DNA of 64,000 nucleotides, from positions 434,001-498,000 of the forward strand of contig NZ_FYDG01000002.1 in assembly GCF_900187365.1 (NCBI RefSeq). Direction: 5' to 3'. Made by a program: the position numbers and the translations under genes. This stretch comes from Rhodoblastus acidophilus (GTDB taxonomy: Bacteria > Pseudomonadota > Alphaproteobacteria > Rhizobiales > Beijerinckiaceae). The number at the start of each line of letters is the position of its first letter. Position 1 is the first letter of the stretch. Below the pieces are notes generated by a model that was not told the origin of the DNA, did not search any database, and saw nothing but the letters and a program-made list of their open reading frames with translations. Below are positions 8,381 through 18,249 of the stretch, one piece after another.

Positions 8381-10078
8381 CTACGCCGCCCGGACCGACG
8401 CCAGGAAGGCGTCGACCTCGCGCCGCAACTGGGCCGAATGTTGCGCCAAAGTCTGCGCCGAGGCCAGCATTTGCGTCGAGGCGGCGGAGGAATGTTGCGC
8501 CGCGTTCAGCACCCCGCCGATGTTCTCGGCCACCGCCTGCGCGCCCTTGGAGGCCTGCTGCACGTTGCGGGCGATTTCGGTGGTCGCCTCGCCCTGCTGC
8601 GACACGGCCGCGGCGATGCTCTGCGCCACCCGGTTGCTCTCCTCGGTGGTGCGGGCGATGCCGGAAATGTTCTGCGCCGCGCGCTGCGCCGTCGCCTGAA
8701 TGTCGCCGATCTGGCCGGCGATCTCGGCGGCGCCGCGGCTGGTCTGCTCGGCCAGCGACTTCACCTCCTGCGCCACCACGGCGAAGCCGCGGCCGGCCTC
8801 CCCCGCCCGCGCCGCCTCGATGGTGGCGTTGAGCGCCAGCATGTTGGTCTGCCCGGCGATGTCGGAAATCAGGCTGACGATGCCGCCGATCTTTTCGGCG
8901 GCGGCGGCGAGGTCGCGCATCTGGGCGTCGGTCTTGTCGGCCTGGGCGGCGGATTCGCTGGCCATTTGCCGGGACTGGCCGACCTGATCGTTGATCTCCT
9001 GCACCGAATAGGTGAGCTGCTCGGTGGCCGAGGCCACCGAACTGATATTGGTGGAGGATTCCTCCGACGCTTCCGAGACCGCCTTGGCCTGGCTGGCGGT
9101 TTCGACCGCCGAATCGCTGACGATGCGCGCGGCGCCCTGGAATTCGGCGGCGGCCCGGGCGACTTCGGCGACAATGGCGTTGACGTTGCGGTCGAACGAC
9201 TCGGCCAAAGCGCGCGCCTGGGCGCGGCGCTCCTCCTCGATCCGAATCTGGGTCCGGGCGGCGGCGGCCTCGAGTTCGCGGGTCTGCAGCATGTTCGCCT
9301 TGAACACGGCGAGCGCGCGCACCAGCCCGCCGATCTCGTCGGCGCGGCCGTCATCCTCGATGTCGACCTCGAGCTTGCCGCTGGCGAGCGTCTGGACGGC
9401 GTCGGTGGCGTGGCCGAGCGGCCGGACCACGCCGCTAGTCAGCGCCAGCGCGGCGCCGGCGCTCACGAGAACGGCGAGCAGCAGCGCGCCGGCCATGTGC
9501 CAGCGCGCGTCGCTGTAGGTGGCCGCGCCCGCGTCCGCCGCCTGCTTGCCGCCGCTCCGGTTGACGGCGATGTCCTTTTCGAGAAGCCCCTGCAGGCGGG
9601 CGCGTTGCGCCGAGGCGGACGATGTGTAATCCGAATAGGCGCCTTCGACGTCGCCCGACCGCGCGCGCTGCATGACGCGGCGCGATTGGGCGGCGAACTC
9701 CGGCCAAAGCCGGCCGAACTCGCCCATGAGCGCCTCTTCCTCGCTGTTGGGCGTGATCAAGTGTTTGTAATCCGCGAAGGCCTGTTCGACCTCGTCGATT
9801 CCCTTGTCGAATTTCTGCAGGGCGGCCTCGGGCTCCTTGTTGAAATTCAGCGCCAGCATCGCTTCGGACTGGGCGCGGGCCAGCCGCGACAGCGAATGGC
9901 GCAACATGCCCGCCTGCCCCAGAGACGGCATCCAGTCGTCGCGCAGCGACGCGGCCTTGGCGTTGATCTCGGCCATCTCGATGAGGGCCACGCCGCCCAG
10001 ACCGGCGACGATCAGGGTCAAGGCGGCGAGCGCCGAGATAATCTTCTTGCCGATGCTTAAATTGCGCCAAAACAGCAT
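8381..10078 (-). CDS. Methyl-accepting chemotaxis protein
   Basis: A 565-residue chemoreceptor. The first membrane segment is at about residues 10-32, then a four-helix-bundle periplasmic sensor (to about 190) with Trp/Arg-rich helices ([20 protein letters not shown]), a second membrane segment (192-215), a HAMP linker with [18 protein letters not shown], and a long cytoplasmic signalling hairpin. The hairpin tip includes [30 protein letters not shown]-type sequence. It signals to CheA/CheW, but its ligand cannot be told from sequence. No che genes are adjacent, so it is an orphan receptor. The 273 bases upstream to xerD contain no gene I can support. Confidence 0.92.
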   Translation of the reverse strand: MLFWRNLSIGKKIISALAALTLIVAGLGGVALIEMAEINAKAASLRDDWMPSLGQAGMLRHSLSRLARAQSEAMLALNFNKEPEAALQKFDKGIDEVEQAFADYKHLITPNSEEEALMGEFGRLWPEFAAQSRRVMQRARSGDVEGAYSDYTSSASAQRARLQGLLEKDIAVNRSGGKQAADAGAATYSDARWHMAGALLLAVLVSAGAALALTSGVVRPLGHATDAVQTLASGKLEVDIEDDGRADEIGGLVRALAVFKANMLQTRELEAAAARTQIRIEEERRAQARALAESFDRNVNAIVAEVARAAAEFQGAARIVSDSAVETASQAKAVSEASEESSTNISSVASATEQLTYSVQEINDQVGQSRQMASESAAQADKTDAQMRDLAAAAEKIGGIVSLISDIAGQTNMLALNATIEAARAGEAGRGFAVVAQEVKSLAEQTSRGAAEIAGQIGDIQATAQRAAQNISGIARTTEESNRVAQSIAAAVSQQGEATTEIARNVQQASKGAQAVAENIGGVLNAAQHSSAASTQMLASAQTLAQHSAQLRREVDAFLASVRAA

Positions 10079-10351
10079 GATGCGACTCGCGTTTCAGTCC
10101 GAAAAGTCTCGAAGGCGCACAGCGCGCGCCCCGGCGAAGAGCCGGCTGCCCGCGCTTTCGCGCGAGAGCGGCGCAAATGGCGCGATCAGGCGACGACGAT
10201 CAGCAGAAGCGCGGGCGAAGACGCGTTGATTTTGCGCCTATGCTCACGTCCGCGCCAAATAGGCATGTCGAGCCGCACGTCTCAAACAGGAGAAGCCAAT
10301 TGCGACGCTAGCGGACGAGGCTGGAGGGAAGCTTGCGCCGCCTTGGCGCGG

Positions 10352-11341
10352 CTACTCGTCGTTGAGCGGGTGCAGATCGCGCACCATCGCCTTCAGCCGC
10401 TCGTCGAGCACATGGGTGTAAATCTGCGTGGTGGCGATGTCGGCGTGGCCCAGCAACTCCTGAACGATGCGCAGGTCGGCGCCGTTTTGCAGCAAATGGC
10501 TGGCGAAGGCGTGACGCAGAACATGCGGGCTGACCTTGGCCGGCGGCAGCCCCGCCGCCGCCGCGAGAAACTTGAGTTCGCGGGCGAACACCTGCCGCGA
10601 CAAATGGCCGCTCTCGCCCTCCGACGGAAACAGCCATTTTTGCCGCGCCGCGCCGGGATGCAACTCCAGCAGCAGTTCGCGATACGACAGAATCGCCGCG
10701 CGCGCCGCCGGCGTGAGGGGCGCCAACCGCTCGCGGCCGCCCTTGCCCTTGATGGTGAGAAAGCCGCCGCCCTGCGCCACGCTCTTTTCCGCCAGCCTGG
10801 CGGCCGACAGCGGCAGCGACACCAGTTCGGACACGCGCAGGCCGGAGGCGTAAAGCACCTCCAGCAGGCAGGCGGCGCGTTTCGCGCTCAGAAGGTCGTC
10901 GTCGCGGGGACGCGCGGGGTCGTCGAGGCCCTCGCGCGCGACCCGCAACAGCCGGTCCACCTGCTCGACCGTGAGGATTTTCGGCAGGCGCCGCCCCTGG
11001 CGCGGGCCTTCGAGCAAGGCGGCGGGGTCGTCGGCCCGATGCTCCTCGGCCGCGAGAAAGCGGTGGAATTGCCGGATGGCCGACAGTTTGCGCGCGGCGG
11101 AGGCGGGTTTCAGCTCGGCTTGCGCCAAAGCGGCGAGATGATCGCGGATGTCGTCGATCGCCGCGTCGAGCGGCCCGCGCCCCCGTGCGCGCAAATGCGC
11201 GAGATAGTCGGCGAGATCGCGGCGATAGGCGTCGAGCGTGTTTTTCGCCGCGCCGCGTTCGGCGGCGAGCAGGTTGAGAAAATCCGCCAGCAGCGGCTCG
11301 GGCGCCGCAGATTTCCCCCGCGACGCGGGGTCTCCGCTCAT
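10352..11341 (-). CDS. xerD: Site-specific tyrosine recombinase XerD
   Basis: A 329-residue recombinase that resolves chromosome dimers at dif with XerC. The N-terminal SAM-like DNA-binding domain (FLNLLAAERGAAKNTLDAYRRDL) precedes the catalytic domain with Arg in YASGLRVSELVSL, Lys in TIKGKGGRERLAPL, H-x-x-R in SPHVLRHAFASHLL, His in ELLGHADIATTQIYTHV and the Tyr nucleophile in that last motif. All six catalytic positions are intact. The length and linkage to aroK in Rhizobiales fit chromosomal XerD rather than a phage integrase. Its start overlaps the upstream small gene by 4 bases. Confidence 0.92.
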   Translation of the reverse strand: MSGDPASRGKSAAPEPLLADFLNLLAAERGAAKNTLDAYRRDLADYLAHLRARGRGPLDAAIDDIRDHLAALAQAELKPASAARKLSAIRQFHRFLAAEEHRADDPAALLEGPRQGRRLPKILTVEQVDRLLRVAREGLDDPARPRDDDLLSAKRAACLLEVLYASGLRVSELVSLPLSAARLAEKSVAQGGGFLTIKGKGGRERLAPLTPAARAAILSYRELLLELHPGAARQKWLFPSEGESGHLSRQVFARELKFLAAAAGLPPAKVSPHVLRHAFASHLLQNGADLRIVQELLGHADIATTQIYTHVLDERLKAMVRDLHPLNDE

Positions 11342-11493
11342 TTGTTGAGCAGGTCTGGCTTGATCGGCTGGCTCATTTCGCGCTGTTGCGGCTCGACGAA
11401 AGCCACCAGCGCCGCCGTGCCGACGAAAACCAGCCCGGCGAGCAGGCCGACGAAAAAAACAAGGCGCAACAAACTGGGCATGACCGCGAGCAT
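11338..11493 (-). CDS. Small single-span membrane protein upstream of xerD
   Basis: A frame of about 51 codons (47 if the ATG at 11481 is used) with one hydrophobic segment, LLRLVFFVGLLAGLVFVGTAALVAF, and a short polar tail ending PIKPDLLNK. Similar small proteins occur between xerD and aroK in Rhizobiales and are sometimes mislabelled histidine kinases. No kinase feature is present. The stop overlaps the xerD start (ATGA), so the two are likely translated together. Function is unknown. It diverges from the aroKB gene with a 66-base gap. Confidence 0.65.
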   Translation of the reverse strand: MLAVMPSLLRLVFFVGLLAGLVFVGTAALVAFVEPQQREMSQPIKPDLLNK

Positions 11494-11559
11494 CCCATCC
11501 AAGATTTCGCGCCGCCGCCGCTTATTTTCGCGGACGCGGCGTGATAGTACATAGCGACT

Positions 11560-13314
11560 ATGTCGGATCAAGTCATCGCCCCGACGCCGGAAGCGCCGCC
11601 GGCGAGGGATCTGCTTGCGGAAAAAATCGTCGCCGCGCTCGCCGGGCGGCCCCTCGTGCTCGTCGGCATGATGGGGTCCGGCAAGACGTCCATTGGCAAG
11701 AGGCTGGCGCAGAGGCTCGGCCTCGCCTTCGTCGATTCCGATCACGAAATCGAGGCGGCGCACCGCCTGACCATAGCGGAAATCTTCGCCTCGCACGGCG
11801 AGCCCTATTTTCGCAACGGCGAGCGCCGCGTGCTGGCGCGGCTGATCGGCGAGGGCGAGCGCGTCATCGCCACCGGCGGCGGCGCCTTCATCGACGCGCG
11901 CACCCGCGGCCTGATTCGCGAACGCGCCGTTTCGATCTGGCTGCAGGCCGAGTTCGGCGTGCTGATGCGGCGCGTGCGCAAGCGGCCGACCCGGCCCCTG
12001 CTGCAGAACGCCGACCCGGAGGGGGTGATGCGCGACCTGATCGCGCGGCGCTATCCCGTTTACGCCGAGGCCGACCTTGTCGCCCATTCGCGCGACGTGC
12101 CGCACGAGACTATTGTCGAGGAGATCATCCAGGCGCTGGACGCGCATCTGGCTCAGGGAGATTTTTCAGCCAAAATGAACACGTCTGTCCTTCCGCCGCC
12201 GGCCGCGCGGGTCGCCGTCGCGCTCGGCGACCGCTCCTATGACATTCTCATCGGCCCCGATCTGATCGCCACCGCCGGCGCGCGCATCGCCCAGCTTCGG
12301 CCCGGCGCCGGCGCGTTCATCGTCACCGACGCCCATGTCGGCGCGCTCTGGCTGGCGCCGCTGGAGGCCAGCCTCGAACAGGCCGGCGTGCGTTTCAGCC
12401 GCATCATCCTGCCCCCCGGCGAATCGACCAAGGATTTCGCGCATTTCCAGCAGCTCTGCGAGGCGGCGCTGGAGGCGCGCATCGAGCGCGGCGACCTGCT
12501 GGTCGCCCTCGGCGGCGGCGTGATCGGCGACCTCACCGGCTTCGCCGCCGCGAGCCTGCGGCGCGGCATGAATTTCGTGCAAATCCCCACCACCGTGCTG
12601 TCGCAGGTCGATTCGTCGGTGGGCGGCAAGACCGGGATCAACACGGCGCAAGGCAAGAATCTGGTCGGCGCCTTCCACCAGCCGGCGCTGGTGCTCGCCG
12701 ACACCGGCGCGCTCGCCACCCTGCCCCCGCGCGAATTCGCCGCCGGCTATGCCGAAATCGTCAAATATGGCCTGATCGACCGGCCCGAGTTCTTCGATTG
12801 GCTGGAAAAGCACTGGCCGGCGGTGTTCGGACGCGGCCCCGAGCTGGAGTACGCCATCGCCGTGTCCTGCGAGTCCAAGGCCGCCGTGGTCGCCCGCGAC
12901 GAGACTGAGCAGGGCGACCGCGCGCTGCTCAATCTCGGCCACACATTCGGTCACGCGCTGGAAAAGATCGTCGGCTACGATTCGTCGCGGCTCGTCCATG
13001 GCGAGGGCGTGGCGGTGGGCATGGCCTGCGCCTTCCGCTTTTCCGCGCGCCAGGGCCTTTGCCCCGAGGGCGCCGCCGCGCGGGTCGAAGCGCATCTGCG
13101 CGCGGTCGGCTTGCCGACGCGCATCCCGCAGGCGCTCGGCGGCGCCGGCGACGCGCAGGAGATTCTCGCCGTCATGGCCCAGGACAAAAAGGTCAAGCGC
13201 GGCGCGCTCACCTTCATCCTGGCCCGCGACATCGGCCAGAGCTTCATCGCGAGAAATGTCGAGGTCGAGGCTGTCAGGGCCTTCCTGGAAGATGAATTGC
13301 AAAGCGGAGACTGA
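11560..13314 (+). CDS. aroKB: Shikimate kinase / 3-dehydroquinate synthase in one reading frame
   Basis: A single 584-codon frame. Residues about 28-195 are shikimate kinase: P-loop GMMGSGKTS, the shikimate-binding DSDHEIE, IATGGGAF and the lid RPTRPLL. From residue 206 (an internal ATG at 12175) it is 3-dehydroquinate synthase: GGGVIGDLTGF, PTTVLSQVDSSVGGKTGIN, the metal ligands in EIVKYGLI and HTFGHALE, and HGEGVAVGM. The enzymes catalyse steps 5 and 2 of the shikimate pathway. The usual alphaproteobacterial layout is two separate adjacent genes. Here no stop separates them. The junction holds a T5 run (12162-12166), so a sequencing indel is possible. The AGGGAG at 12155-12160 is too far from 12175 to be a clear internal ribosome site. 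Confidence 0.88.
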   Translation: MSDQVIAPTPEAPPARDLLAEKIVAALAGRPLVLVGMMGSGKTSIGKRLAQRLGLAFVDSDHEIEAAHRLTIAEIFASHGEPYFRNGERRVLARLIGEGERVIATGGGAFIDARTRGLIRERAVSIWLQAEFGVLMRRVRKRPTRPLLQNADPEGVMRDLIARRYPVYAEADLVAHSRDVPHETIVEEIIQALDAHLAQGDFSAKMNTSVLPPPAARVAVALGDRSYDILIGPDLIATAGARIAQLRPGAGAFIVTDAHVGALWLAPLEASLEQAGVRFSRIILPPGESTKDFAHFQQLCEAALEARIERGDLLVALGGGVIGDLTGFAAASLRRGMNFVQIPTTVLSQVDSSVGGKTGINTAQGKNLVGAFHQPALVLADTGALATLPPREFAAGYAEIVKYGLIDRPEFFDWLEKHWPAVFGRGPELEYAIAVSCESKAAVVARDETEQGDRALLNLGHTFGHALEKIVGYDSSRLVHGEGVAVGMACAFRFSARQGLCPEGAAARVEAHLRAVGLPTRIPQALGGAGDAQEILAVMAQDKKVKRGALTFILARDIGQSFIARNVEVEAVRAFLEDELQSGD

Positions 13315-13320
13315 TTTCCC

Positions 13321-14625
13321 ATGCATGGCGCGGGCGAACCCCTGCCGGTGAACATCTGGGTCGCCGTCGCGATCCTCGTGGCCTGTATCCTGCTGTCGGC
13401 GTTGTTCGCCGCCTCCGAAACCGCCATGACGGCCGCCTCGCGCGCCCGCATGCACGCCCTGGAGAAGCAGGGCGACGCCAGGGCGAAAATGGTGCTGCGC
13501 CTGCTCGCCGGGCGCGACCGTCTGATCGGCGCCATGCTGCTGGGCAATACGCTGGTCAATATCGGGGCCTCCGCCTTCCTCACCACGGTGCTGGTGGCCC
13601 TGGTCGGCGCCGAGGGCGCGATCTACGCCACGGCGACCATGACCGTGCTGCTGCTGATCTTCGCCGAGGTCCTGCCGAAGACGGTGGCGATCAACTATCC
13701 CGACACGTTCTCGCTGGGAGCGGTGCGGATCGTCGCCTTTTTCGTGGCGGCGTTCGGCCCCATCCTGTTCGCGGTCGAACTCATCGTGCGCGGCGTGCTC
13801 TATCTCGCCGGGCTGCGGCCGGGCCACGCCTCCCATCTGCTGACGCCGCAGGAAGAGCTGATGAGCGCCGTCGACCTGATGCACAAGGAGGGCGGCGTCG
13901 ACAAAAGCGACCGCGACATGTTCGGCGGGCTGCTCGACCTCAAGGAGCTGACCGTTTCCGACGTCATGGTCCATCGCACCAAAATGGCCGCCATCGACGC
14001 CGACGCGCCGCCGGCGTCGATCCTCAGCGAAGTCGTGGCCTCGCCCTATACCCGCATTCCGCTGTGGCGCGACAAGCCCGACAATATCGTCGGCGTGCTG
14101 CACGCCCGCGATTTCCTCAAGGGGCTGGCGGATTCCGGCTGCGACATCGACAAGGTCGAGCTCGGCGCCATCATCGCCGAGCCGTGGTTCGTGCCGGAGA
14201 CCACCGCGCTTGAGGAGCAGTTGCAGGCGTTCCGCAAGCGCAAGACCCATTTCGCGCTGGTCGTGGACGAATATGGCGACGTGCAGGGTCTGGTGACGCT
14301 CGAAGACATTCTGGAGGAGATCGTCGGCGACATCCGCGACGAGCATGACGTCGCCATGATCGGCGTGCGCCGCCAGCCCGACGGCGCCGTGCTGGTGGAA
14401 GGCTCCGTGCCGATCCGCGACCTCAACCGCGTGATGGGCTGGGAATTGCCTGACGAGGAGGCGACCACCATCGCCGGCCTGGTGATTCACGAGGCGCGGA
14501 CCATTCCCGACCAGGGCCAGCAATTCCTGTTTCACACGTTTCGCTTCGAGGTGCTGCGCAAGCAGAAGAACCGCATCACCCTGTTGCGGATCACCGCCGG
14601 CCCGACGGCGGAGGGCGCCCGATAG
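13321..14625 (+). CDS. CNNM/CorC-family membrane protein (HlyC/CorC type)
   Basis: A 434-residue protein with an N-terminal CNNM membrane domain (about four hydrophobic segments, residues 8-190, with ALFAASETAMTAASRAR), a pair of CBS domains (about 205-330, HRTKMAAIDADAPP and HFALVVDEYGDVQGLVTLEDILEEIVGDI) and a C-terminal CorC/HlyC domain (345-430). The family is implicated in magnesium efflux or resistance, and older hemolysin labels are misleading. It starts 6 bases after aroKB and is probably co-transcribed, as is common in Rhizobiales. Confidence 0.88.
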   Translation: MHGAGEPLPVNIWVAVAILVACILLSALFAASETAMTAASRARMHALEKQGDARAKMVLRLLAGRDRLIGAMLLGNTLVNIGASAFLTTVLVALVGAEGAIYATATMTVLLLIFAEVLPKTVAINYPDTFSLGAVRIVAFFVAAFGPILFAVELIVRGVLYLAGLRPGHASHLLTPQEELMSAVDLMHKEGGVDKSDRDMFGGLLDLKELTVSDVMVHRTKMAAIDADAPPASILSEVVASPYTRIPLWRDKPDNIVGVLHARDFLKGLADSGCDIDKVELGAIIAEPWFVPETTALEEQLQAFRKRKTHFALVVDEYGDVQGLVTLEDILEEIVGDIRDEHDVAMIGVRRQPDGAVLVEGSVPIRDLNRVMGWELPDEEATTIAGLVIHEARTIPDQGQQFLFHTFRFEVLRKQKNRITLLRITAGPTAEGAR

Positions 14626-14661
14626 CGGAGACGCCCCGTTCCCCAATTTCGAGAAAACCCC

Positions 14662-15192
14662 ATGCGCGCCATCGACCCGACACGCTCCCTGTTGCTCGTC
14701 ATTGATTTCCAGGCCCGGCTGATGCCCGCCATCGCCGAGGGCGAAGCGGCGATCCGCTCGGCCGCGAAGCTGCTCGCCATCGCCGCGATGCTGGACATTC
14801 CCCGCCTGTTCACCGAACAGAACCCGACGCGCCTGGGCGCCACCGTCGAGGCGCTGCCGGTCGAGGGCGAGCCGGTGGCCAAATTCGCCTTCGACGTCTG
14901 CCGCGAGGCGGGGTTCATCAAGCGCATCCCCGCCGACGCGCAGGTGGTGGTCACGGGCTGCGAGGCGCATGTCTGCGTGCTGCAAACCGTGCTCGGCCTG
15001 CTCGACGCCGGGCGCAAGGTTTTTGTCGCGCAGGACGCCATCGGCTCGCGCAAGCCCGAGGACAAAAGCGCCGCGATCCGGCGCATGGAGCGCCACGGCG
15101 CCGAAATCGTCACCAGTGAAATGGCGGCGTTCGAATGGCTGCAAACCGCCGAGCACCCGCGCTTCCGTCAGGCGATCGCGCTGATCAAGTAA
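14662..15192 (+). CDS. Isochorismatase-family cysteine hydrolase
   Basis: A 176-residue cytosolic hydrolase of the YcaC/isochorismatase superfamily. The candidate catalytic triad is Asp15 (LLVIDFQARL), Lys74 (PVAKFAF) and Cys105 (TGCEAHVCVLQ). The family cleaves amide or vinyl-ether bonds, but the substrate cannot be read from the sequence. It lies 36 bases behind the CorC-like gene. Its stop is one base from the convergent membrane-protein gene, leaving no room for a separate terminator. Confidence 0.85.
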   Translation: MRAIDPTRSLLLVIDFQARLMPAIAEGEAAIRSAAKLLAIAAMLDIPRLFTEQNPTRLGATVEALPVEGEPVAKFAFDVCREAGFIKRIPADAQVVVTGCEAHVCVLQTVLGLLDAGRKVFVAQDAIGSRKPEDKSAAIRRMERHGAEIVTSEMAAFEWLQTAEHPRFRQAIALIK

Positions 15193-15193
15193 A

Positions 15194-16696
15194 TCAGCCG
15201 GCGGGCTTGCGGATGCGGTAGAGCGTGAAGCGGCGCTCGGAGGCCAGCGGCTCCAGCAGGTCCGGCAAAGGGTTTTGCGCCGGCGCGGCGATCAGATAGA
15301 CGTAATCGTAATCCCGCGGCCACGAGCGGAACGCCTCCTCCTCCAGCGCCGCGCCGCGCGTCGCCCCGACGAGATCGTCAAGGCTGACCAGCGGCGCGTT
15401 CTGCGGATTGAGCCGCGCGAACGGCGGGCGCGCCACCAGCGGCTGCTTGCCCGGATCCGCCATCAGCGTGGAAACCAGCGCCTTGGCGTAGGGCGCCGCC
15501 AGCGCCGGCGCGTGATAAAGCGGGGCGATGTCCTGGTCGCGGAACGGATTTTCCTCGACCGCGCTCGCCACCAGCACTTTTTTGCCGCGCTCCAGCTTTG
15601 AGAACGAGGCGATCACGGCGGCGTAGTCGGCGCGATACGAGGTCCAGACCCAGGCGGTGTGCAGCAGATTGGCCGCAACCAGCCCGGCCATGACGCCCAG
15701 CAGCGCGCGCCGGACCCGCGCATCCGGCCAATCGACCGCGATAAAGGCGGGCAGGATCAAGGCCGCCGCCGCCAGCACGCGCACATCCATATAAGAGCCG
15801 TACATCGCGCCCTGCATTTTTTCGGGCGTGACGAGATAAAGCGCGGCGAAGCCGACGGCGAGAAAGCCGCCCGCCGATTCGAGCCGCAGCGCGCCGGCGC
15901 GGCGCAGCCGCGAAACCATCAGAATCAAGCCGCCGAGCGAGAGCGTCGCGAGCAGCAGATCGCCGCCATTGAGCGCCACCGCCGGCCACAGCGGCTTGGC
16001 CGCCCAGGCCCAGTCGAACTGTTGCGCCGCGCCGGACGCCCCGCCCCGCCCGAGCAGCGCCGCCCCGGCCGCGACCGGCGCCGCCAGCAGCGCCAACTCG
16101 CCGGCCAAAGGCCCCGGCGCGCGCGCCCGCCAGCCCCGCCAAAGCTCGTAAACGCCCAAAGTGAAGCCATAAGCGGCGAAGGCGAACAGATGGCAGAGGT
16201 AAAGCGCGACCACGCAGACGCCATGCAGCGCGAAGCGCGCGACGACGCCCTTTTCGCGCAGGGCGATCCAACCGGCGACTCCCCACAGCGTGACGCCCAG
16301 GCCAAACTCGAAATTGACGAAGCCGCGCGCGAAGGGAAAGGCGTTCAGCGCCAGCAGCGCCATAAAACCGCTGAGCTGCAGCCGCCGCTTCACGGCATAT
16401 TCCAGCGCCATCGCGCCGGAAATCAGCAGAACCTGCGCCAGCAGCAGGAACAGCCGCGCCGCCGTTTCGATAGGCATGAAGCGGCCAAGCGGCGGAACGA
16501 TCAGGTCCATCGCCAGATTGGGGTAAAAACCCCAGGACGCGGCGTAATAGGGCGAGGGATCGCCGGCGCGCTCGGCGGCGAGCAGCGCCATCCGCGCGAG
16601 ATGATTGGGATAATCGGTCAGCGCCGGAATCGGCGTCGCCAAAGTCAGGCCCAGCGCCGCAAGGCACAGCAGGCCAAAGATCGCGCGCCCGCTCAT
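15194..16696 (-). CDS. Polytopic membrane protein, tandem paralogue 1
   Basis: A 500-residue protein with about ten hydrophobic segments and a soluble C-terminal tail of roughly 120 residues (ASAVEENPFRDQDIAPLYHAP through FTLYRIRKPAG). The first predicted extracytoplasmic loop contains PIPALTDYPNHLARM, followed by SPYYAASWGFYPNLAMDL. This architecture is reminiscent of GT-C glycosyltransferases, whose catalytic acid lies in the first loop, but I could not match a named family. The ATG at 16696 overlaps the stop of the upstream paralogue by 4 bases. Confidence 0.75.
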   Translation of the reverse strand: MSGRAIFGLLCLAALGLTLATPIPALTDYPNHLARMALLAAERAGDPSPYYAASWGFYPNLAMDLIVPPLGRFMPIETAARLFLLLAQVLLISGAMALEYAVKRRLQLSGFMALLALNAFPFARGFVNFEFGLGVTLWGVAGWIALREKGVVARFALHGVCVVALYLCHLFAFAAYGFTLGVYELWRGWRARAPGPLAGELALLAAPVAAGAALLGRGGASGAAQQFDWAWAAKPLWPAVALNGGDLLLATLSLGGLILMVSRLRRAGALRLESAGGFLAVGFAALYLVTPEKMQGAMYGSYMDVRVLAAAALILPAFIAVDWPDARVRRALLGVMAGLVAANLLHTAWVWTSYRADYAAVIASFSKLERGKKVLVASAVEENPFRDQDIAPLYHAPALAAPYAKALVSTLMADPGKQPLVARPPFARLNPQNAPLVSLDDLVGATRGAALEEEAFRSWPRDYDYVYLIAAPAQNPLPDLLEPLASERRFTLYRIRKPAG

Positions 16697-18249
16697 TGCG
16701 CGACCGCCGGCGCCTTGAGGATGCGATAGAGCGTGAAGCGCGGCCGCCGGTCGATCTCCTGCAGCAGATCGGGCATGAGATTGTCGCGCGGCGGCCCGAC
16801 ATAATAGAGATAGTCGTAATCGGCGGGCCAGGCGGCGAGATAGTCCGGCCCGGGCGCCCCCGCCCTGATGCGCGCCAACACATCGAGGCCGAGCGGGCCT
16901 CTGTCGGCCGAATTCAGCCGCTCGAATCCCGGGCGCATCGCCAGCGGCTGCTTGCCGCCGGTGGCCATCAGGGTCGTCACCAGCGCCTGCCGATAATGCG
17001 CGGCGAGCGTCGGCCCGTGGGTCATCGGCGCCTGTTCTAGATTGGCGAAGGGCGAATCGCCGCCCTCCCCGGCGACCACGATCTTGGCCTGCAGCGGGAT
17101 TTTGTCGAACGAGGCGAGCAAGCCGGCGTAATCGTCGCGATAGGACAGCCACAGCCGCCCGGTGACCGCGAGATTGACCAGCACCAGCGCCGCGAGGGCG
17201 GCGGCGGCGCGGCGGCGCCAGAGGTCGTCGGGACAGCGCACGGAGATGAAGGCGGGCAGGATCAGCGCGCCGCCCACCACCACGCGCACATCGACAAAGG
17301 CGGTGTCGCGCAGCACCATCGGCGTCGCGAGATAAAGCAGGCCGAAGCCGGGCGCGAGCCAGCCGCCGGCGCCCTGCGGGCGCAACCCGGCCTTGCCCAG
17401 GCGCAGGGCCATCCAGGCCAGCAGATTGAAGCCGACCAGCGAAACCGGCAGACTAAAACCGTTGAGCGCCAGAACCGGCCAGACCGGCTTGTGCAGCCAA
17501 TCCCAGTCATTGCCGGAATTGCCGATCGCGGCGCCGTTCAGCGCCATCGCCGCCAAGGCCGCCGCCGCCGGCGCCGCCAGCAGGACCAGCGTTCCCGCCA
17601 GCGCGGCGGGCGAATCGCGGCGGACATGGGCGCGATGCAGCTCGCACACGCCGAGGGTGAAGCCGTAAAGCCCAAGCGCGACCATATGGCAGGCGAACAG
17701 CGCGGCCACGAACAGGCCATGGACCGCGAAACGCAGCGCGGCAGGCTTTTCGCGCAGGGCGATCCAGGCCGCCACGCCCCACAGCGCCACGCCGCAGCCA
17801 AACTCGAAATTGACGAAGCCCCAGGCGAAGGGGATGGAATAAAGCAGCAGCAGCGCGATGAAGCCGGCATAGTCGAACCGGCGCTTCACCGCCCATTCCA
17901 GCGCCACCGCGCCGCCGACGATCAGCATTTGCGCCGTCAGCAGGAAGATCTGCGCCGCCCGATCGACGCCGGTCCAGCGCGCCAGCGCCGGCACGGTCAG
18001 GTCCATCGCCAGATTGGGATAAAGCGCCCAGGCCGCCCGGTAATAGGGCGAGGCCGCGCCGCGCCCTTCGTCGAACAGCAGGTGCATCCGGGTGAGATGA
18101 TTGAGAAAATCGTCGAGCGGGGCGATCGGGCAGGCCAGAGTGAGGCCGAAGGTCAGGCCGCAGGCGAGGACGAACAGCGCCGGCCAGAGCATCGCCAGCC
18201 AAGACGCGCCCGGCCGCGCGGCCGCCGGCATCGAATTCCACAACACCAT
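16693..18249 (-). CDS. Polytopic membrane protein, tandem paralogue 2
   Basis: A protein of about 518 residues, clearly paralogous to the downstream gene: PIAPLDDFLNHLTRM, SPYYRAAWALYPNLAMDL, a shared FVNFEFGxGVxLWGVAxWIALREK segment, and a C-terminal FTLYRILKAP tail. It has about ten membrane segments and a soluble tail (VVAGEGGDSPFANLEQAP onward). The ATG at 18249 is chosen because GGGCGGGCGGA precedes it. An in-frame ATG at 18297 would add 16 residues but has no ribosome site. Function is unknown. The loop-1 acidic pair would fit a GT-C-type sugar transferase. Confidence 0.75.
   Translation of the reverse strand: MVLWNSMPAAARPGASWLAMLWPALFVLACGLTFGLTLACPIAPLDDFLNHLTRMHLLFDEGRGAASPYYRAAWALYPNLAMDLTVPALARWTGVDRAAQIFLLTAQMLIVGGAVALEWAVKRRFDYAGFIALLLLYSIPFAWGFVNFEFGCGVALWGVAAWIALREKPAALRFAVHGLFVAALFACHMVALGLYGFTLGVCELHRAHVRRDSPAALAGTLVLLAAPAAAALAAMALNGAAIGNSGNDWDWLHKPVWPVLALNGFSLPVSLVGFNLLAWMALRLGKAGLRPQGAGGWLAPGFGLLYLATPMVLRDTAFVDVRVVVGGALILPAFISVRCPDDLWRRRAAAALAALVLVNLAVTGRLWLSYRDDYAGLLASFDKIPLQAKIVVAGEGGDSPFANLEQAPMTHGPTLAAHYRQALVTTLMATGGKQPLAMRPGFERLNSADRGPLGLDVLARIRAGAPGPDYLAAWPADYDYLYYVGPPRDNLMPDLLQEIDRRPRFTLYRILKAPAVAQ

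Noticed and set aside
10079-10351. Possible small gene or RNA between the chemoreceptor and xerD
   Set aside because: No frame with a ribosome site or family features, and no convincing structured RNA.
12166-15156. 996-codon open frame antisense to aroKB, the CorC-like gene and the hydrolase
   Set aside because: Spans three real genes on the opposite strand and has shadow-frame composition.
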